Shown in pieces: positions 48,425 through 59,966 of a stretch of 64,000 bases of DNA. Under the pieces are notes generated by a model. It had not been told where the DNA came from. It saw only the letters and a list, made by a program, of their open reading frames with translations, and made no database searches. The stretch spans positions 744,001 to 808,000 of the forward strand of contig JAJOHG010000002.1 in NCBI GenBank assembly GCA_021029095.1, written 5' to 3'. The DNA is from Phellopilus nigrolimitatus (lineage: Eukaryota > Basidiomycota > Agaricomycetes > Hymenochaetales > Hymenochaetaceae). The position numbers were made by a program, and so were the translations under genes. Within the stretch, counting starts at the first letter, position 1, and each line of letters starts with the position of its first letter.

Positions 48425-51400
48425 TCAAAAGGGACCAGGCGAGAATGGATTTGAGGGCATATGCGTCTTTGTCGCAAGGTCAGAACCGTCTTTAGACGGT
48501 TGCTCGGTCACAGCATATGTGTCATCATCAAACGGTGTGCGGAACGGGTCGACAACGACCAAGGGAGAATCATGCCGCACGTGCAACTCGGTAGGCAGAC
48601 GGGAGTCGCGGTGGGGCACAGTCACGCTGGGCACATAAGACATAAGTAGAGGCACTGCCGACGACGAACGCTTGTGTATCTTCGCCCGTACGCCGCGCTG
48701 ACCAGTGAGCGTGTTCTCCGGGAGCAGCGAGTCGCGCCGAGCATGATTCCAGTTATTGTACGACGGCACAGCCGATGGCGACAGTGCGGAGGAGGGTGGC
48801 TGCGCAGCGAGCGTGACCGTGGCTGCGGAAGACGGTACAGCTGGCATATTCAAAGCGGGAGTCGGGTTGTACCTTCCGTTGGTGAAAGCCGAAGGCCCGG
48901 CGATCATGCGCGGCTGTCGAGGGCTGGTCGGAAGGCCCGGGACATTTCGCCTGTTCTTGACCTTAGGCTTCTTGCCTGCGGTATTCAACGGATTCGGGAG
49001 CCATGGAACCCCACGCGGCGGCCCAGGTGAGATGGACCATGCTGAAGGCGGGTTGTTTTTGACATGAGGCGTGAGCATACGGACATTGCCGCCGGCTGTA
49101 GGAAGCTGGTCACGCGAGACGTTCGCGAAAGTTGCATTCGTTGAGATCGTAAGCTTGGGACGAGGACGGGAAGATCTGCTTCCGTTCGACGCGTCAGAAA
49201 GGTCCGCATTGCTATTGTTTCCCTCGTCAGGGTCTTTCTTAACGAACGCGCTCGTAAGTCTTTTCATCCAGCCATTCTCCTTCACGTCGTCATCAACACC
49301 ATTAGCATCAGCAGCCTGCATACGTGCACGCTCTTCGTCGCTGATGAATCTCTCCCGACCAGCCTTCTTCCCTATTGCCATCAGCTTTCTCGGCTGACTG
49401 ACTTTCTTTGTCGGCGCCTGCTCCTGGGTCAATGAGTCTCGAGACGGTCTACTGTTCTGATTGGCACTTGAGTCAACAAGACTATCCCAGCTGCGCTGTA
49501 GTTGAGGCTCATCGCCTACATTCTGGTTCCTCGCCGATTGACGGCCTGTGGGCGATCGCAGGTTAACATTGAAGAATCCCTCTTGTCTCGGCGTAAGCTT
49601 CGGCGCGAAGGACGGGAGGTCGTTAATAGTCTTCTTGTTCTCGACCTTCTCTGGCAGGAACGCCGGAGTAGCGTACGGAACAACCATGGATGGGTAGTCG
49701 CGGTGCTCGCGACGGAACTTTCTTTGCTTGCGCGCATCAATAACAGGCTTCGCGTACGAGTGCCACAGGATAATAAGCAGCGCGATGAGCACGACGAGCC
49801 CCCACAAGCCAATGAAGACGATGAACATGAGGCGCTCTTTTTTGAGTGAATCAACGTAACGGGCGATGAGCTTGCCGACAACCCCCTGCGAGTCTCCTGA
49901 GCCGTCGCCAACAGCCGCATCCGATATTGGCTTCGCAACTTCGTTGACATTCGACTGAGAAAGCACGAGAACGGACTGGTTTACGGCCGGGATGTCGATA
50001 ATGAGGTTGTTGTGCAAAAATGTGAGCGCGTTCTCGATCGCCTCGATCTTCGTGCCAATGATGCAGCGCACGAACTCCTGCATGGGGTCCTCGAGCACCG
50101 TCCCATTGAACACAGTTGTCACTGCGTTCTGAATATCCGAATAGAACGTGACGAGCGTGTCGTTGAGCGTCGTCGTCGTGCCGTTAACCCATCCGAAGAG
50201 CCCATCATTGATCGCCGACTGCGTCGTATTTATCTGACTGTTAATCTGGTCCGCGTACGACGCGGATTGATTATACATGTTCGCGTTGATGGAAGTCGCA
50301 ATCGTGTTCGAAAAGCCCGAGACAGACGAAGCGACCTGCTGCGAGTATTTCGACTCCAATGGCCCGATTGAGATGAGTTGCAACTCGACAGAAAGCAGGC
50401 CGAGGAAGCCGATGAGGAAGCACGCGAGCGCCGGCGGGTGGAAAACGTAGTGAAAGAACCACTGCAGCTTCGTATGCTGCGGGTGCGAGAGCCTCAGGAG
50501 CGCGGCCAGCTGATTCGAGATGCGCGTCAGTAACGGATGCTGCTGACTCCCTGCAAGGACGAGAAGGTTGTGGTCTGTCATACGCAGAGACGGTGTCTCG
50601 CCGCTTCCGACTGAATTGTTCATCGTTGGATCGGTAATCCAGGCCTGACGCGTATACATCAAGTGTTGCTGCAGGCAGCGCCATTTGTACCACTCGAGAG
50701 CACAATGGGCACCCAGTAGGAGAAGTGCGAGAACGACGAGAATGATTATTCCAATCTTAGTTGCCTTAAGGAGATCGTGTCCAAGGTCATCCACTACAGA
50801 TGTATCGAGATCCCCGCAAAAACTAAGGGTCTGTTGCTTTGGCACGGGAAGAGCCGATTCATTGAAATTAAGACCTGCGAAAGTGTTGTTGATGTCGGCT
50901 TTGAGATCCTCAAAGGGAGTATCGACGCTATATACATGAATGAATACGCAGGGCTTCTCGGGAGAAAACCGGCTTACATGTCCTCGATAGCATTTCGCAC
51001 TTGATCTAACGTCGGCAAAGATGCGTTGAGCTTGGTCAACGCGTCCTGGAAGTCCGTCGGGAGTGTCACATTCGAAAGCGAGTCCAAGCTCGGAACGCTG
51101 AACTGTGGCGCGGATATGTTGTTGAAAGGATTGACCTTGTTGACCGTGTCCACTGCCGACTGAATAGCAGAGTTGACAGATGAGATATCGCTCTGAATGG
51201 ACGTGCGGATGGTCGAGAACGTGCTCTGGAGGAAGCTGTTGATCTATAAATATAAATAAGTAACTTCCAGGGTAACTTCTGTCCGGGAATAACTGACCTC
51301 TTGCACCGCACCGATCAGGACAGACAGGCCACCACGGACGACAAGCTCAAGGAAACAGAAGAAGGTCGACCGGTAAATATCGATGGCAAAATTTATGACA

Positions 51401-51789
51401 GCCTCGAGGATGGTGAGTGCAAGCACGAGGGTTGCGCGCGCTGCATTCATGGTGCCGTTGGCTGCGTCTGCAATCTGCTTGTTCGCGCCTGCGGCCATGT
51501 ACCGTGGCATGCTGGCAGCAACAGTAGCTGCCTTCTCCGCCGCCGCGCAGCTAGTCAAGAGGTCTCCCTTCGCATCCGAGACGGCATCCTGTGCGGATGC
51601 AGAGGAGATCTGGAGGCGGAAGGCGACGAAGAGCAGGGAGATGATTGGATACGCGAGCCAGGTAAGAGAAAGAATATAGGGAAGCGTAAGGTAAGGTGTA
51701 AGAGTCGTTCCTTCTCGTGCAGCATGAGCAGATTCGTAAATAGGCGGAGGAGACATCCAGCGACGGGTCGTCGGCGAGAGGGCAGACAT
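48425..51789 (-). CDS. PRM1: Prm1, plasma membrane fusion protein
   Basis: Multipass membrane protein acting in plasma-membrane fusion of mating cells. ATG 51789 ([20 protein letters not shown]). TM segments include [40 protein letters not shown], [20 protein letters not shown] and [20 protein letters not shown], separated by two large extracellular loops rich in NxT/S ([25 protein letters not shown]). This is the Prm1 layout of four to five TMs. A long cytosolic Ser/Pro/Arg-rich tail ends with PGPF, TGA 48425. One intron near 51247-51298 splits the N-terminal exon from the rest, after GAVQE. Complete. It sits between the two inverted paralogue pairs. Confidence 0.9.
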
Positions 51790-52528
51790 AGTTCAACAGG
51801 CCAAGCTGGAAGACGAGTGTGAAGTCGACCGGCGACGTCAGAACCGAGAGAAAAAAGCAATGGGAAAAGGGCAAGAAAGGGAAGGAAAGAAAACACATCA
51901 CTAGCCAGCTTCATTTCTTAAGTACGAGGCTCTTGTGGTATTTGTTGTGGTCAACGAGAGTCATTGTTCTCCAAATCAGTCAAGTACAAAAGGTAGCCGC
52001 ATGTAGGCCCTAGACGCGTGGTTTTCACATTTTCTTCACACAATCTCTTACGCCGAAGACGTAGTCGTTTTCGCTTTGCTGTCCTTCAGTTTTTCCAGAG
52101 TAAGAGTTGTCTGAGCTGAGTATGAGTTGTCCACTTCAGAGGAAGATGCAAGAAGGACAGGCTCAGAAAGGCAGTGCATTACAAGGCGCGTTGCATACAC
52201 GCAACAAAAAGGTTTTCTTCGACGTATTTTTGGCGACACTGCCCGCCATGACAGCCTATAATTAATGGAGTGTCCGCTCGATGTTCGTGAGCTTGCTGGG
52301 AAGGGCACTGCACCAATTTAAAAATACAAACAGCGGTCGGTTACCATGGACCTGACTCGCATGTGACTTGACTCGCGGTCACACAAGACACTTCAAAGAC
52401 CCTTTCTTTCAGCAAGCACTACAAGAGGCTTCCACTCAGTTCATGTCGACATGCCTCTTCATATTTGCCCATAACATCTCTCCGGGATACTGTGCTGCTT
52501 TTCTATTCTTTTCTTGCGATTTTTTACG
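51790..52528. other. Divergent interval, PRM1 / RCC1, with a doubtful small minus-strand frame
   Basis: 739 bases between divergent starts. On the minus strand, 52249-52048 holds a doubtful small gene: ATG with MAGSVAKNTSKKTFLL, then a possible intron and a tail LTLEKLKDSKAKTTTSSA. No family recognised; it may be chance. Otherwise promoter sequence. Confidence 0.3.
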
Positions 52529-54278
52529 ATGGCAAAAAGGTTGAAGCGTTCATTCTCTCCTTCCGATGCGTCGGATGCCCCTGCACAGAAACGCGTCCGA
52601 TCTGACGATGGACAAATCTTGCAAACAGAGCAAAAGACACAGGCCGAAAAGCTTCCGATGAACGACTTACCTCTTCCTGCTGATCATCCGCGTCCATCAA
52701 GGCTACTTTTTGTTTTTGGTGACGGCAGTTTTGGTCAGCTTGGAATAGGTACGAACGCGAAGGACTCGGAGCACTCATTGCCGTATCTGAATACTTGGTT
52801 TGAGACTGCTGTCCAGAGCAACATGCTCGGCGAGGACTGTGGGGCGAGCATCGAACAAGTCTGCGCCGGGGGAATGCACAACCTCGTCATTGACGAGTCG
52901 GGCAGAGTATGTCGAGCACGAAGCTTTTTCTGAGAAGAGAATTTACCTTCAAACTTCATCCAGGTGTGGTCTTGGGGCGTCAACGACAACAAAGCACTAG
53001 GACGCCAAACCGACGACGTAGCTTATCCAAATGCACCCGGTAAATTCATCCCCGGCGAGATCCTGGAAGCTCAACCCATGCTTGTACAAAAGCTCATTGA
53101 AGACCAGTTCAGAGCAGTCAGAATCGCTGCTGGAGATAGCATTAGCGTTGCTCTTGACGTGCGAGGACGACTTCGAGCCTGGGGCTGCTTTCGTGTACGT
53201 TGTATGAAACTCTCAAAGCTCCTCTATGCCTCATTTTGCATTGCCGCAGTCCGCAGATGGACTCCTCGGCTTTGATCCACGTTCCGACACCCGAGAGGCA
53301 CAGCTCGAGCCAGTTCCGTTACTCTCTCTCGTGGACCGCCGTTTCGTGCAGATTGCATGTGGATCGGATCATGTTCTCGCTCTGACGCAGCAGGGAACGG
53401 TGTACGGCTGGGGAAACGGTGAGCATGGCGAGCTTGGACGGAAGCTCATCGAGCGTCGGAAAAGTAGCGGACTCGTGCCGACGCGTCTGGAGATCCGGCG
53501 CATCGTATACGTGTCTGCGGGGGCGTACCACAGCTTTGCCATTGACGAGAGTGGTCGCGTCTTTGCCTGGGGGCTCAACACGTATCGCCAGACGGGTGTC
53601 GTTCCCGTTCCCGACGCGAGTGCGGAAAGCTCAATCAATGACATAGTATGGAAGCCGACTCTGATCGACGCGCTTTGTCCTCTCAAGTTAGGCAGCGGAC
53701 GACGAGTCGTGCAGATTTCCGGCGGCGAGCATCATTCGCTGTTTCTCCTCAACGACGGGAGTGTATACGGTTGCGGGCGATGCGATGCGTTTGAGCTTGG
53801 CCTGGGGGACGATCATCCGGCGGTCATAGCATTCGCAGAATGCTTCCCGTCCACGTCCTCGGACGTCTCCTCTAGCGGCATGTCTGCCTCTGGAGCCTCC
53901 GCGTATATTGGCACGCCCACGCTAATTCCTTTCCCTCCGCCGCCCACGCCGGAGCAACCCGATCCACCCGTCGCACCATTTTGCGCTTCCGCTTTCGCAC
54001 CCGGCATGCACCCTGTAAACCCCATCTTACGTATCGCTTCATGCTCGCGTCACAATTTTGCAGTGTCGCGCTCCGGGCACGCGTACGCGTGGGGACTCGG
54101 CATGGTTGGCAATCTCGGGCTCGGTGACAAAGTTGAGCTGCAGAAGACGCCTGCGCGCGTTCGCAGCCGCGAGTTTGACGAGCTGTGCAAAGATGGGAAG
54201 AACTGGAAATGGGTCATTGAGGACGTGACCACGGGCGGTCAGCATACTCTACTTGTAGCAAGGCCAATGGAGCCATAG
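52529..54278 (+). CDS. RCC1-type Ran guanine nucleotide exchange factor
   Basis: Seven-bladed propeller on chromatin that loads GTP on Ran, driving nuclear transport and spindle assembly. ATG 52529 (MAKRLKRSFSPSDAS) gives a basic, NLS-like N-terminus (KRLKR; QKRVR). RCC1 repeats follow: LFVFGDGSFGQLGIGTN; VWSWGVNDNKALGRQT; LRAWGCFR then GLLGFD; VYGWGNGEHGELGRK; VFAWGLNTYRQTGVV; VYGCGRCDAFELGLGDD; AYAWGLGMVGNLGLGD, with the interspersed IACGSDHVLAL and ISGGEHHSLFL strands. Two introns, near 52907-52963 and 53194-53247. Ends TAG 54276-54278 with HTLLVARPMEP. The closest functional match is Ran GEF (Srm1/Pim1), rather than a general RCC1-like protein, because the basic N-terminus plus seven blades fill the whole chain. 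Confidence 0.9.
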
Positions 54279-54772
54279 GGCAAAAAGAGGGGAAAGTACG
54301 AGTCGATCTAATTTCTAATATGGGACTCAACCGCATTTTCTTTTGGTTTCTAGTTCACGCACTACATACAGGATGGCTCCCGGAAACAATTTGCATTTGT
54401 ATTATACTCATTGTTCTATGTTTTATTAGATTTCATGTTTGCATGTAAATTACATTACTATTCGTCGTTTGGCATCATTCATATTCCCCTTTTTAGGATG
54501 CTAACACGTTTAGTGGTGAGCTCGCCTATGTCGCGATCTGTGCCATACTAGGCTACGTCCAATGCCCGTAAAACGGGTTGTCCTTGCATGCTCTTCGACA
54601 TATTTCAAACAATGGACTTAAAGCGCGCGAAGAAAACGTGGTAGCCTCACGAGGACCATCAGAACGACGGCCGGGTTCTTGTGAGACAAGCTGCAGACCT
54701 CAGGCGGCCGCATGCGCAATAGCATCAACCCATCCCTGTCAAACGCAGAGTTCCGACTTCGTGCTCACGAGA
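54279..54772. promoter_or_regulatory. Promoter interval of TM-Smr B
   Basis: 494 bases between two plus-strand genes: RCC1 3' UTR and TM-Smr B promoter. A non-ATG in-frame extension runs upstream of 54773 but lacks TM character. Confidence 0.35.
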
Positions 54773-57357
54773 ATGAGCATCGAAACATTGCTTTCTCTCG
54801 GGATTGGCGTCGCCTTTCGATTTGTCGTCAACACCGTCTGCGTTCAAAACGACAAAGCCGTCGGCGCGATCTTCGGACTCTGGGACGGCATATTCGTACA
54901 TCGCGCCTGGCGCTCCGACCGGCTCCTCGAGCCGGCGACACTCCTTGGGCTCATCCTCTGCGTGTGTTATGACGTCTTGTCCCACGCAAGCGCAGTCAAG
55001 ACGTTCGCGCTTGTCCTTGGCGGCGCTTTGGGCGTGTTGCTATCCGACGCGCTGCCGGCATTGTGGGACGAGCTTGCAGGCAGCTTCGAAGGCCTGTCAA
55101 TCCGGACGGTGTCGATTGTCGAAGACTTTGCTCACTCGGATGAGCTGAGTGATTTCGAGCTGTCTGACGTCTCGCTGTCTTTCGACGATAGCTCGACAAC
55201 TATCGAAACTACAGAGGTATGGACTGCAGAGCAGCGGACCCGGAAAGCGATTCGGAAGGACCAGAGTATTGACACCCGTTCCCGCCGCCGCTCCGTCGTA
55301 GCCACCTCCAGCTCGAAAAGGAGCTATCATGAAAGCGACAGCACGCAGCAGGTCCTTGAAACAGTTGCAGCGCCTGTTCCAGTCCTAGTTCCAAGTCCAT
55401 CTCCCTCGCTTTCGAGATCAGTAAATATCGATGTACAAGCCCCTTCTGCACCGTCATGGGTGTCCTCACCGACTATCAAATCTGTACCCACTATCAAACC
55501 GGAGGAAGTCATATCCGAAGTTGAGGTTGAAGTGCGACCTGTAGGGCAACGTAGGAGCAAGTTGTCTGCAAGAGAGCGAAAGCCATGGACGCCGAGTACG
55601 CCTGCGTTTCCAACCCACAGCACCGCCCGACAATCGCTCGCCGACATTCCAGACATCCCTACCCCGGTCGAAGGTCTTTCGCCTTTCTTATTATTTTCTA
55701 CACAACCCCAACGCGCATCGCACTCACGGAAGGCCCGTTCTGGTGCCTCCATATACGCAGAGGAGCGCATCGTGGAAGCGGAGACGACAGACAGTAGGGC
55801 CGAAATGGCACAGACTGTGAATAAGCCCGAGAAGTCGACGCTTCAAGATAGCAGGTCTTTGGGATTCGGTTACATGGAGTCACCATCCCCTCGTCCAGTC
55901 ACCCCTCATAACCGTTCTATCTCTCCTGCTCCTGAGATTGTCATAAAGAATACAAGCACGGCCACGGAAATCACGATACCTCCAGCGGGTGCGAGTGGTC
56001 TACATATCCGACTCTCGCCTGTTGATGATCAACAACTCGAAGAACCCACTATAAACGTCACCTCGCCTAACGACGGTAGAAGCCCAGGGGACGCATCGAC
56101 GCCCGAGCCTATCATAATCATGCTGCCGCCCTCGCATGGCCCACATTCAGAGTTTGACACAACGCCACCGAACGATGAACAGAGCGACGGACGGAGCGCT
56201 GGTGACCGTTCCGCTAGCCCAGCTCAAGTCTTTCAGGTTGGAGAAGAATTCCATACATCTGCGTTCGAATGGAGGAGTACGGCGTGGAGAGATCTCAGTA
56301 CACCTGCATCACCTTTGGCCTACGAGACTCATGCACCAGAGCCTTGGGCCTTCGATTTTAATTCTGCTGATCTTCGAATGTCCTCCGAGAGTCTTGTCGA
56401 GGAGATCCGGCCGTTGGATATCGATGCTAGGGAAGCCTCGCAGCAAGCTCATTATACGTCTAAATGGTCCCCTGAGAGCTCAAGGCAAAAGCATTCGAGA
56501 GCTCGCTCCGTCGCGTCTGAACACTACCGTGAGGACTCGCAATTTGCTCAGGCCGGGGTGCAGCAGAGTACGTGGGGCTCGGGACCGCCGGCAGAGAACC
56601 GGATGCCTAACCCATACTCCCCGACTCCCGGAGAACGTTACGTGGAAGTGGAGGAACGCTATGAAGGGCCGTCCACTGTCCCGCTCGATCAACTCCAACA
56701 TTTGCAACATCAGGGGCAGTCGCTCGTCTCTTCGCCGACCCTCGAAGAAAGCATCCTGTCTGGTGGGCCGAAAGCAAGCGTTTTTGCGAAAGCGCAGGTG
56801 CTTCGACAACAGGCAAAGGACGCCGAAGTACGTTGTAAGGAGCTACAAGCAGAGCGCCTCGAGGCACAGAGGCAGGGCCATTACGCACGTGCTTTCGGGC
56901 TCGGGTTTGAGATCGAGGATGTCGAAGCGGAAACGCGGAGGTTACATAGGAAAGCAGAGAGAAGGTTTTACTTAGGTGAGTCTCCTCTAATTCCCGTTAA
57001 TTTTGTTTTTTTATTAATCACGGCTTACAACAGCGAATAACGAGACACCTTATGCTGACAAGATCGACGTTCACCACCTCAAAGTCCTAGAAGCTGTTCG
57101 GCAGACAGAGAGAGCACTGTATGCCGTGCAACAGAGAGGTGGGAAGGAGCTTCAAGTCATTGTCGGTCGTGGGAAGCATTCATTGGGTGGCGTACCAGTC
57201 TTGAAAAATGCAATTATTGACAAGATGACGAAGTTCGTTCGCCCGTTCCTAACAATAATTTTCATTACTGACTGGGCCCTGCTGTTATAGGAAACACCGC
57301 TTAGATGTGAAGGTGGAGAGATCAAACCCTGGTTTAATTCATATATTTCTCTCCTAG
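54773..57357 (+). CDS. Three-TM protein with DUF1771 and Smr domains (paralogue B)
   Basis: ATG 54773 (MSIETLLSLGIGVAFRF). N-terminal hydrophobic segments match paralogue A (FVVNTVCVQNDKAVGAIFG; DGIFVHRAW; LLEPATLLGLILCV; VLGGALGVLLSD). A disordered middle of about 550 residues follows. The C-terminus is a DUF1771 helix (RQQAKDAEVRCKELQAERL ... ARAFGLGFEIEDVEAETRRL) and a complete Smr domain with DVHHL and IVGRGKHSLGGVPVLK, the motifs of active Smr nucleases. Introns 56976-57033 and 57233-57290; TAG 57355-57357. Membrane anchoring of an Smr domain is unusual. If active it could cut RNA or branched DNA at a membrane, but no activity is shown here. Confidence 0.78.
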
Positions 57358-58268
57358 CTCAACGTTTTTGTTTTGAACCTGTTTCACTCTCCGTTGAATC
57401 GATCACGATCGTGTGGTTTGTTTCCTTCGCTCAAGCCTGCTTCTTGATGACATCAAGTGCAAGCCTGTCCTATGAAACTCGGCTCCAACGTCTTACGGTT
57501 GTTGAAATAGAACTGGATGAAGATTGACGGTTTACCGAGAGAAACCGATTCTTAATTATACCCACAACATTGCAACGCGTCTGAACTGCGAGCCCATCAG
57601 CCTCGACCCAACATCAATGCTCACGCATCTGATTATCGTGTTTCTTCTTTCCAGGGCCAGCACAGGATATGTCGCGACCTTCATCCGACGTTTGCTTGTT
57701 AGTCCTTTACTACGGTCAAATTGATTCTCCTTAGATTCAGAAGGCTTTCTTCCCATGAAGGCGGTAAATGATTTATTTGTCTACAAATAAGCCGCTCTTC
57801 TCACGAAGCAACCATTTGTTCTCGATCTTCCTGGCGGCCACATCGTAGCAGGTGATCGTCGACAGCGCGCACAAGATATCGAGCCCTTCCCACGAGCATT
57901 CACTTGTCGGCAAACGTAGTCCAATATGGACTTAGGCGTCTTGCATCCTCCGGTTCTTTTCAATTCGATCTTGAACCATCCTCGAAATGCTGTGTAAGAA
58001 CTCCCCTTATGGCCGATCAACTTTCTGGAGCGTCAACGTCGCGCTCTTTACCACCCTGTCTTTGATGTCAAAATACTCTTATGATGCGCCCAGAAAATAT
58101 CAGTTAGTGATAGCGCATAGCATTAAGCCATGCTGAGTCGCCGGGCGTTGCTATGCGCAGACTACTTATAAACGAAATCTCGTCCTGTCTGTGACTTATA
58201 ATTCCAACTCTCGAGAACTCACGTTCTCAAATTTACACCGGAAGTCGCTTGCCTATAAAACTAGCTTC
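57358..58268. other. Interval between TM-Smr B and DM9 B
   Basis: 911 bases with only short interrupted frames. No remnant of the CBM12-coding exon of copy A was found upstream of DM9 B. Includes the promoter of DM9 B. Confidence 0.45.
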
Positions 58269-59635
58269 ATGTTCTTCCTAGCTCGGCGCGAGAGGCTAAT
58301 GGATCGCCGTGAAGAATTCAGGGAACGACGTCTAGATCGTCATTTCGATCACCTTGGAAGGCTCGGATACGTTCCCCACGGTGAGTCCGTTAAACAAAAT
58401 ATTAGTTGACCATGTTTCCTGAACATCCCGACCTAGCAAATCCTTACCATGCGACTTATCCTCAAGGCGTCGCGCATTGGCAGCAAGCGTACTCGCAACT
58501 CCCTCCAAACTACATACAGTCACCCCCGAATTACCCTCAGAATTATGGGCAATATCCTCCGAATAATGGACAACCTCCCTTGAACTACCCTCAGAACTAT
58601 GGGCAACCACCACCGAATTATCCCCCGAATTACGTGCATTCTCCACCTAACTACCCTCCGAACTACCCTCCGAGCTACACGCAACCACCTTCGAATGTGG
58701 CCTACACCGCCCACAACGGCGTTCAAGTCGAGCAACAGGATGTAAAGAAGAAATGGTACGAACTAGACGACAAGAAGAGAAACGCACTAGTAAATATAAC
58801 TGTTTTACCTCTTTGCATCAGGGAGGAATCTGACTTCCTTTTTACTAGTTGGCCGGTGGCCTCGTCGTCGGACTTGCTGCAGTCGCAGGCGGCGCTTATT
58901 ACGTGCACAGCAAGCACGAGAAGCAGGGCGAGGAAAAGCAGGCACAGGCCTGGGACTTGCAGAACTGGATGATGTCCGCAAACACGCGAACGGAAGCCTT
59001 CATGCGCGATGGCCCCAAGGCGCCCACGACCTGGATATACAGCGCGCATCTCGAGAGCCATCTGGACAGCCTCAAGAAGGATCTAATTCCCGGTGGCGAG
59101 GAGGACGGTCAGCCATGGTTTATTGGAAGGGCACCGCACAATGGAGGCATCCGTACGTTCTTTTATTAATTGTTTTCTCCTTCGTTAAATGATTTCCGGT
59201 CCCAGAAATCGGAAGATGTAGACCCGACGAAGGCGCATTCGTTGGCTACGATCACGAGGCCGTGCACGTCAACTACTACGAGGCGCTCGTTGGTGATGCG
59301 AAGGGCGTGAAGTGGGTGCCACACAAAGGGCATCTGTCAATCAGCGCGCTCGGCGGAGCGCAGCCCATCGAGGGCGGCCACGAAACCGACGGAACTCCTC
59401 TTGCCATCGCCCGTGCATGCGTACACGAGAAGCAAGGGGTGATGGGCATTGGGGCAGGAGGCAAAGAAGGGATCTTCCCCGGCAAGGCGAGCACGAAACT
59501 GGACGGTGCGTACGTGACTGTGGGCGACAAGGAGGTAAAGGTCGAGGTAAGTATCGTCATTTTGCAGGTCTGTGCTATCCTTATGATTGACGTACCTTTC
59601 GTGCGCAGGAATACGAAGTACTCTGCTACGCGTAG
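58269..59635 (+). CDS. TM-DM9 (DUF3421) membrane protein, copy B, lacking CBM12
   Basis: Exons 58269-58380, 58437-58789, 58849-59152, 59206-59546, 59609-59635. ATG 58269 (MFFLARRERLMDRREEFRER) begins in the Arg-rich stretch that is internal in copy A (RLGYVPHG here, RLGYVPPG there), so the carbohydrate-binding module is missing. The first intron keeps the same phase and G/CA junction as in copy A. Then come Pro/Tyr repeats (NYPQNYGQPPPNYPPNY), the KKKWYELDDKKRNAL linker, the TM, and both DM9 repeats, ending EYEVLCYA. The 3' half is almost identical to copy A. The gene may be a 5'-truncated duplicate, still open and plausibly expressed; the start is therefore less sure than the rest. Confidence 0.7.
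58495..58690 (+). repeat. Pro/Tyr-rich coding repeat (NYPQNY/PPNYPP), copy B
   Basis: Repeated CCGAATTAC/CCTCAGAAC-type units encode NYIQSPP, NYPQNYGQ, NYPPNYVHSPP and similar. It is related to the repeat of copy A but has diverged in number and order, unlike the near-identical tract just downstream. Confidence 0.75.
58700..59555 (+). repeat. Inverted near-identical tract, partner 46122-46975
   Basis: See copy A. Introns 58790-58848 and 59153-59205 are base-for-base the same as in the partner, while the intron at 59547-59608 differs after its donor. Confidence 0.9.
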
Positions 59636-59966
59636 TATACAGCTCTGTGTAAGCCGGCGTCATGTGCACTTATTCTGCTTCATCGTCTGAGCTCTGCGTA
59701 ACGTTGAGATTTGTTCAAGTATTAGTCTGTATATCTATTCCAAACAGGCCGGATATTAAATTGGAGCAAACCACTGGCATACTGATGCTTCCTTGTTGAA
59801 GCTTGATCTCAGAGGTAAAACTGTATTGGCAGGATAAATCTAAGCTAGTAGCCCATACCGCTCGGACGCACATTCCCCGGCAGCAGGCTTTTGTTTTATT
59901 TATTTATTTGTTCTACTTATTCAATGTAGTCTTTGCGAAGCAGCCAACTTGTATGACCTTCTGAAA

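Noticed and set aside
50012..50371. Plus-strand open frame inside PRM1
   Set aside because: Antisense shadow of the GC-rich coding exon, with no start context or domain.
56136..56975. 279-codon open frame overlapping TM-Smr B
   Set aside because: Basic, Arg/Ser-rich shadow in another frame of a long exon; the TM-Smr B frame carries the recognised domains.
43765..59635. A single large inverted duplication
   Set aside because: Gene order is not mirrored and TM-Smr copies are far more diverged than DM9 copies, so one event does not fit.
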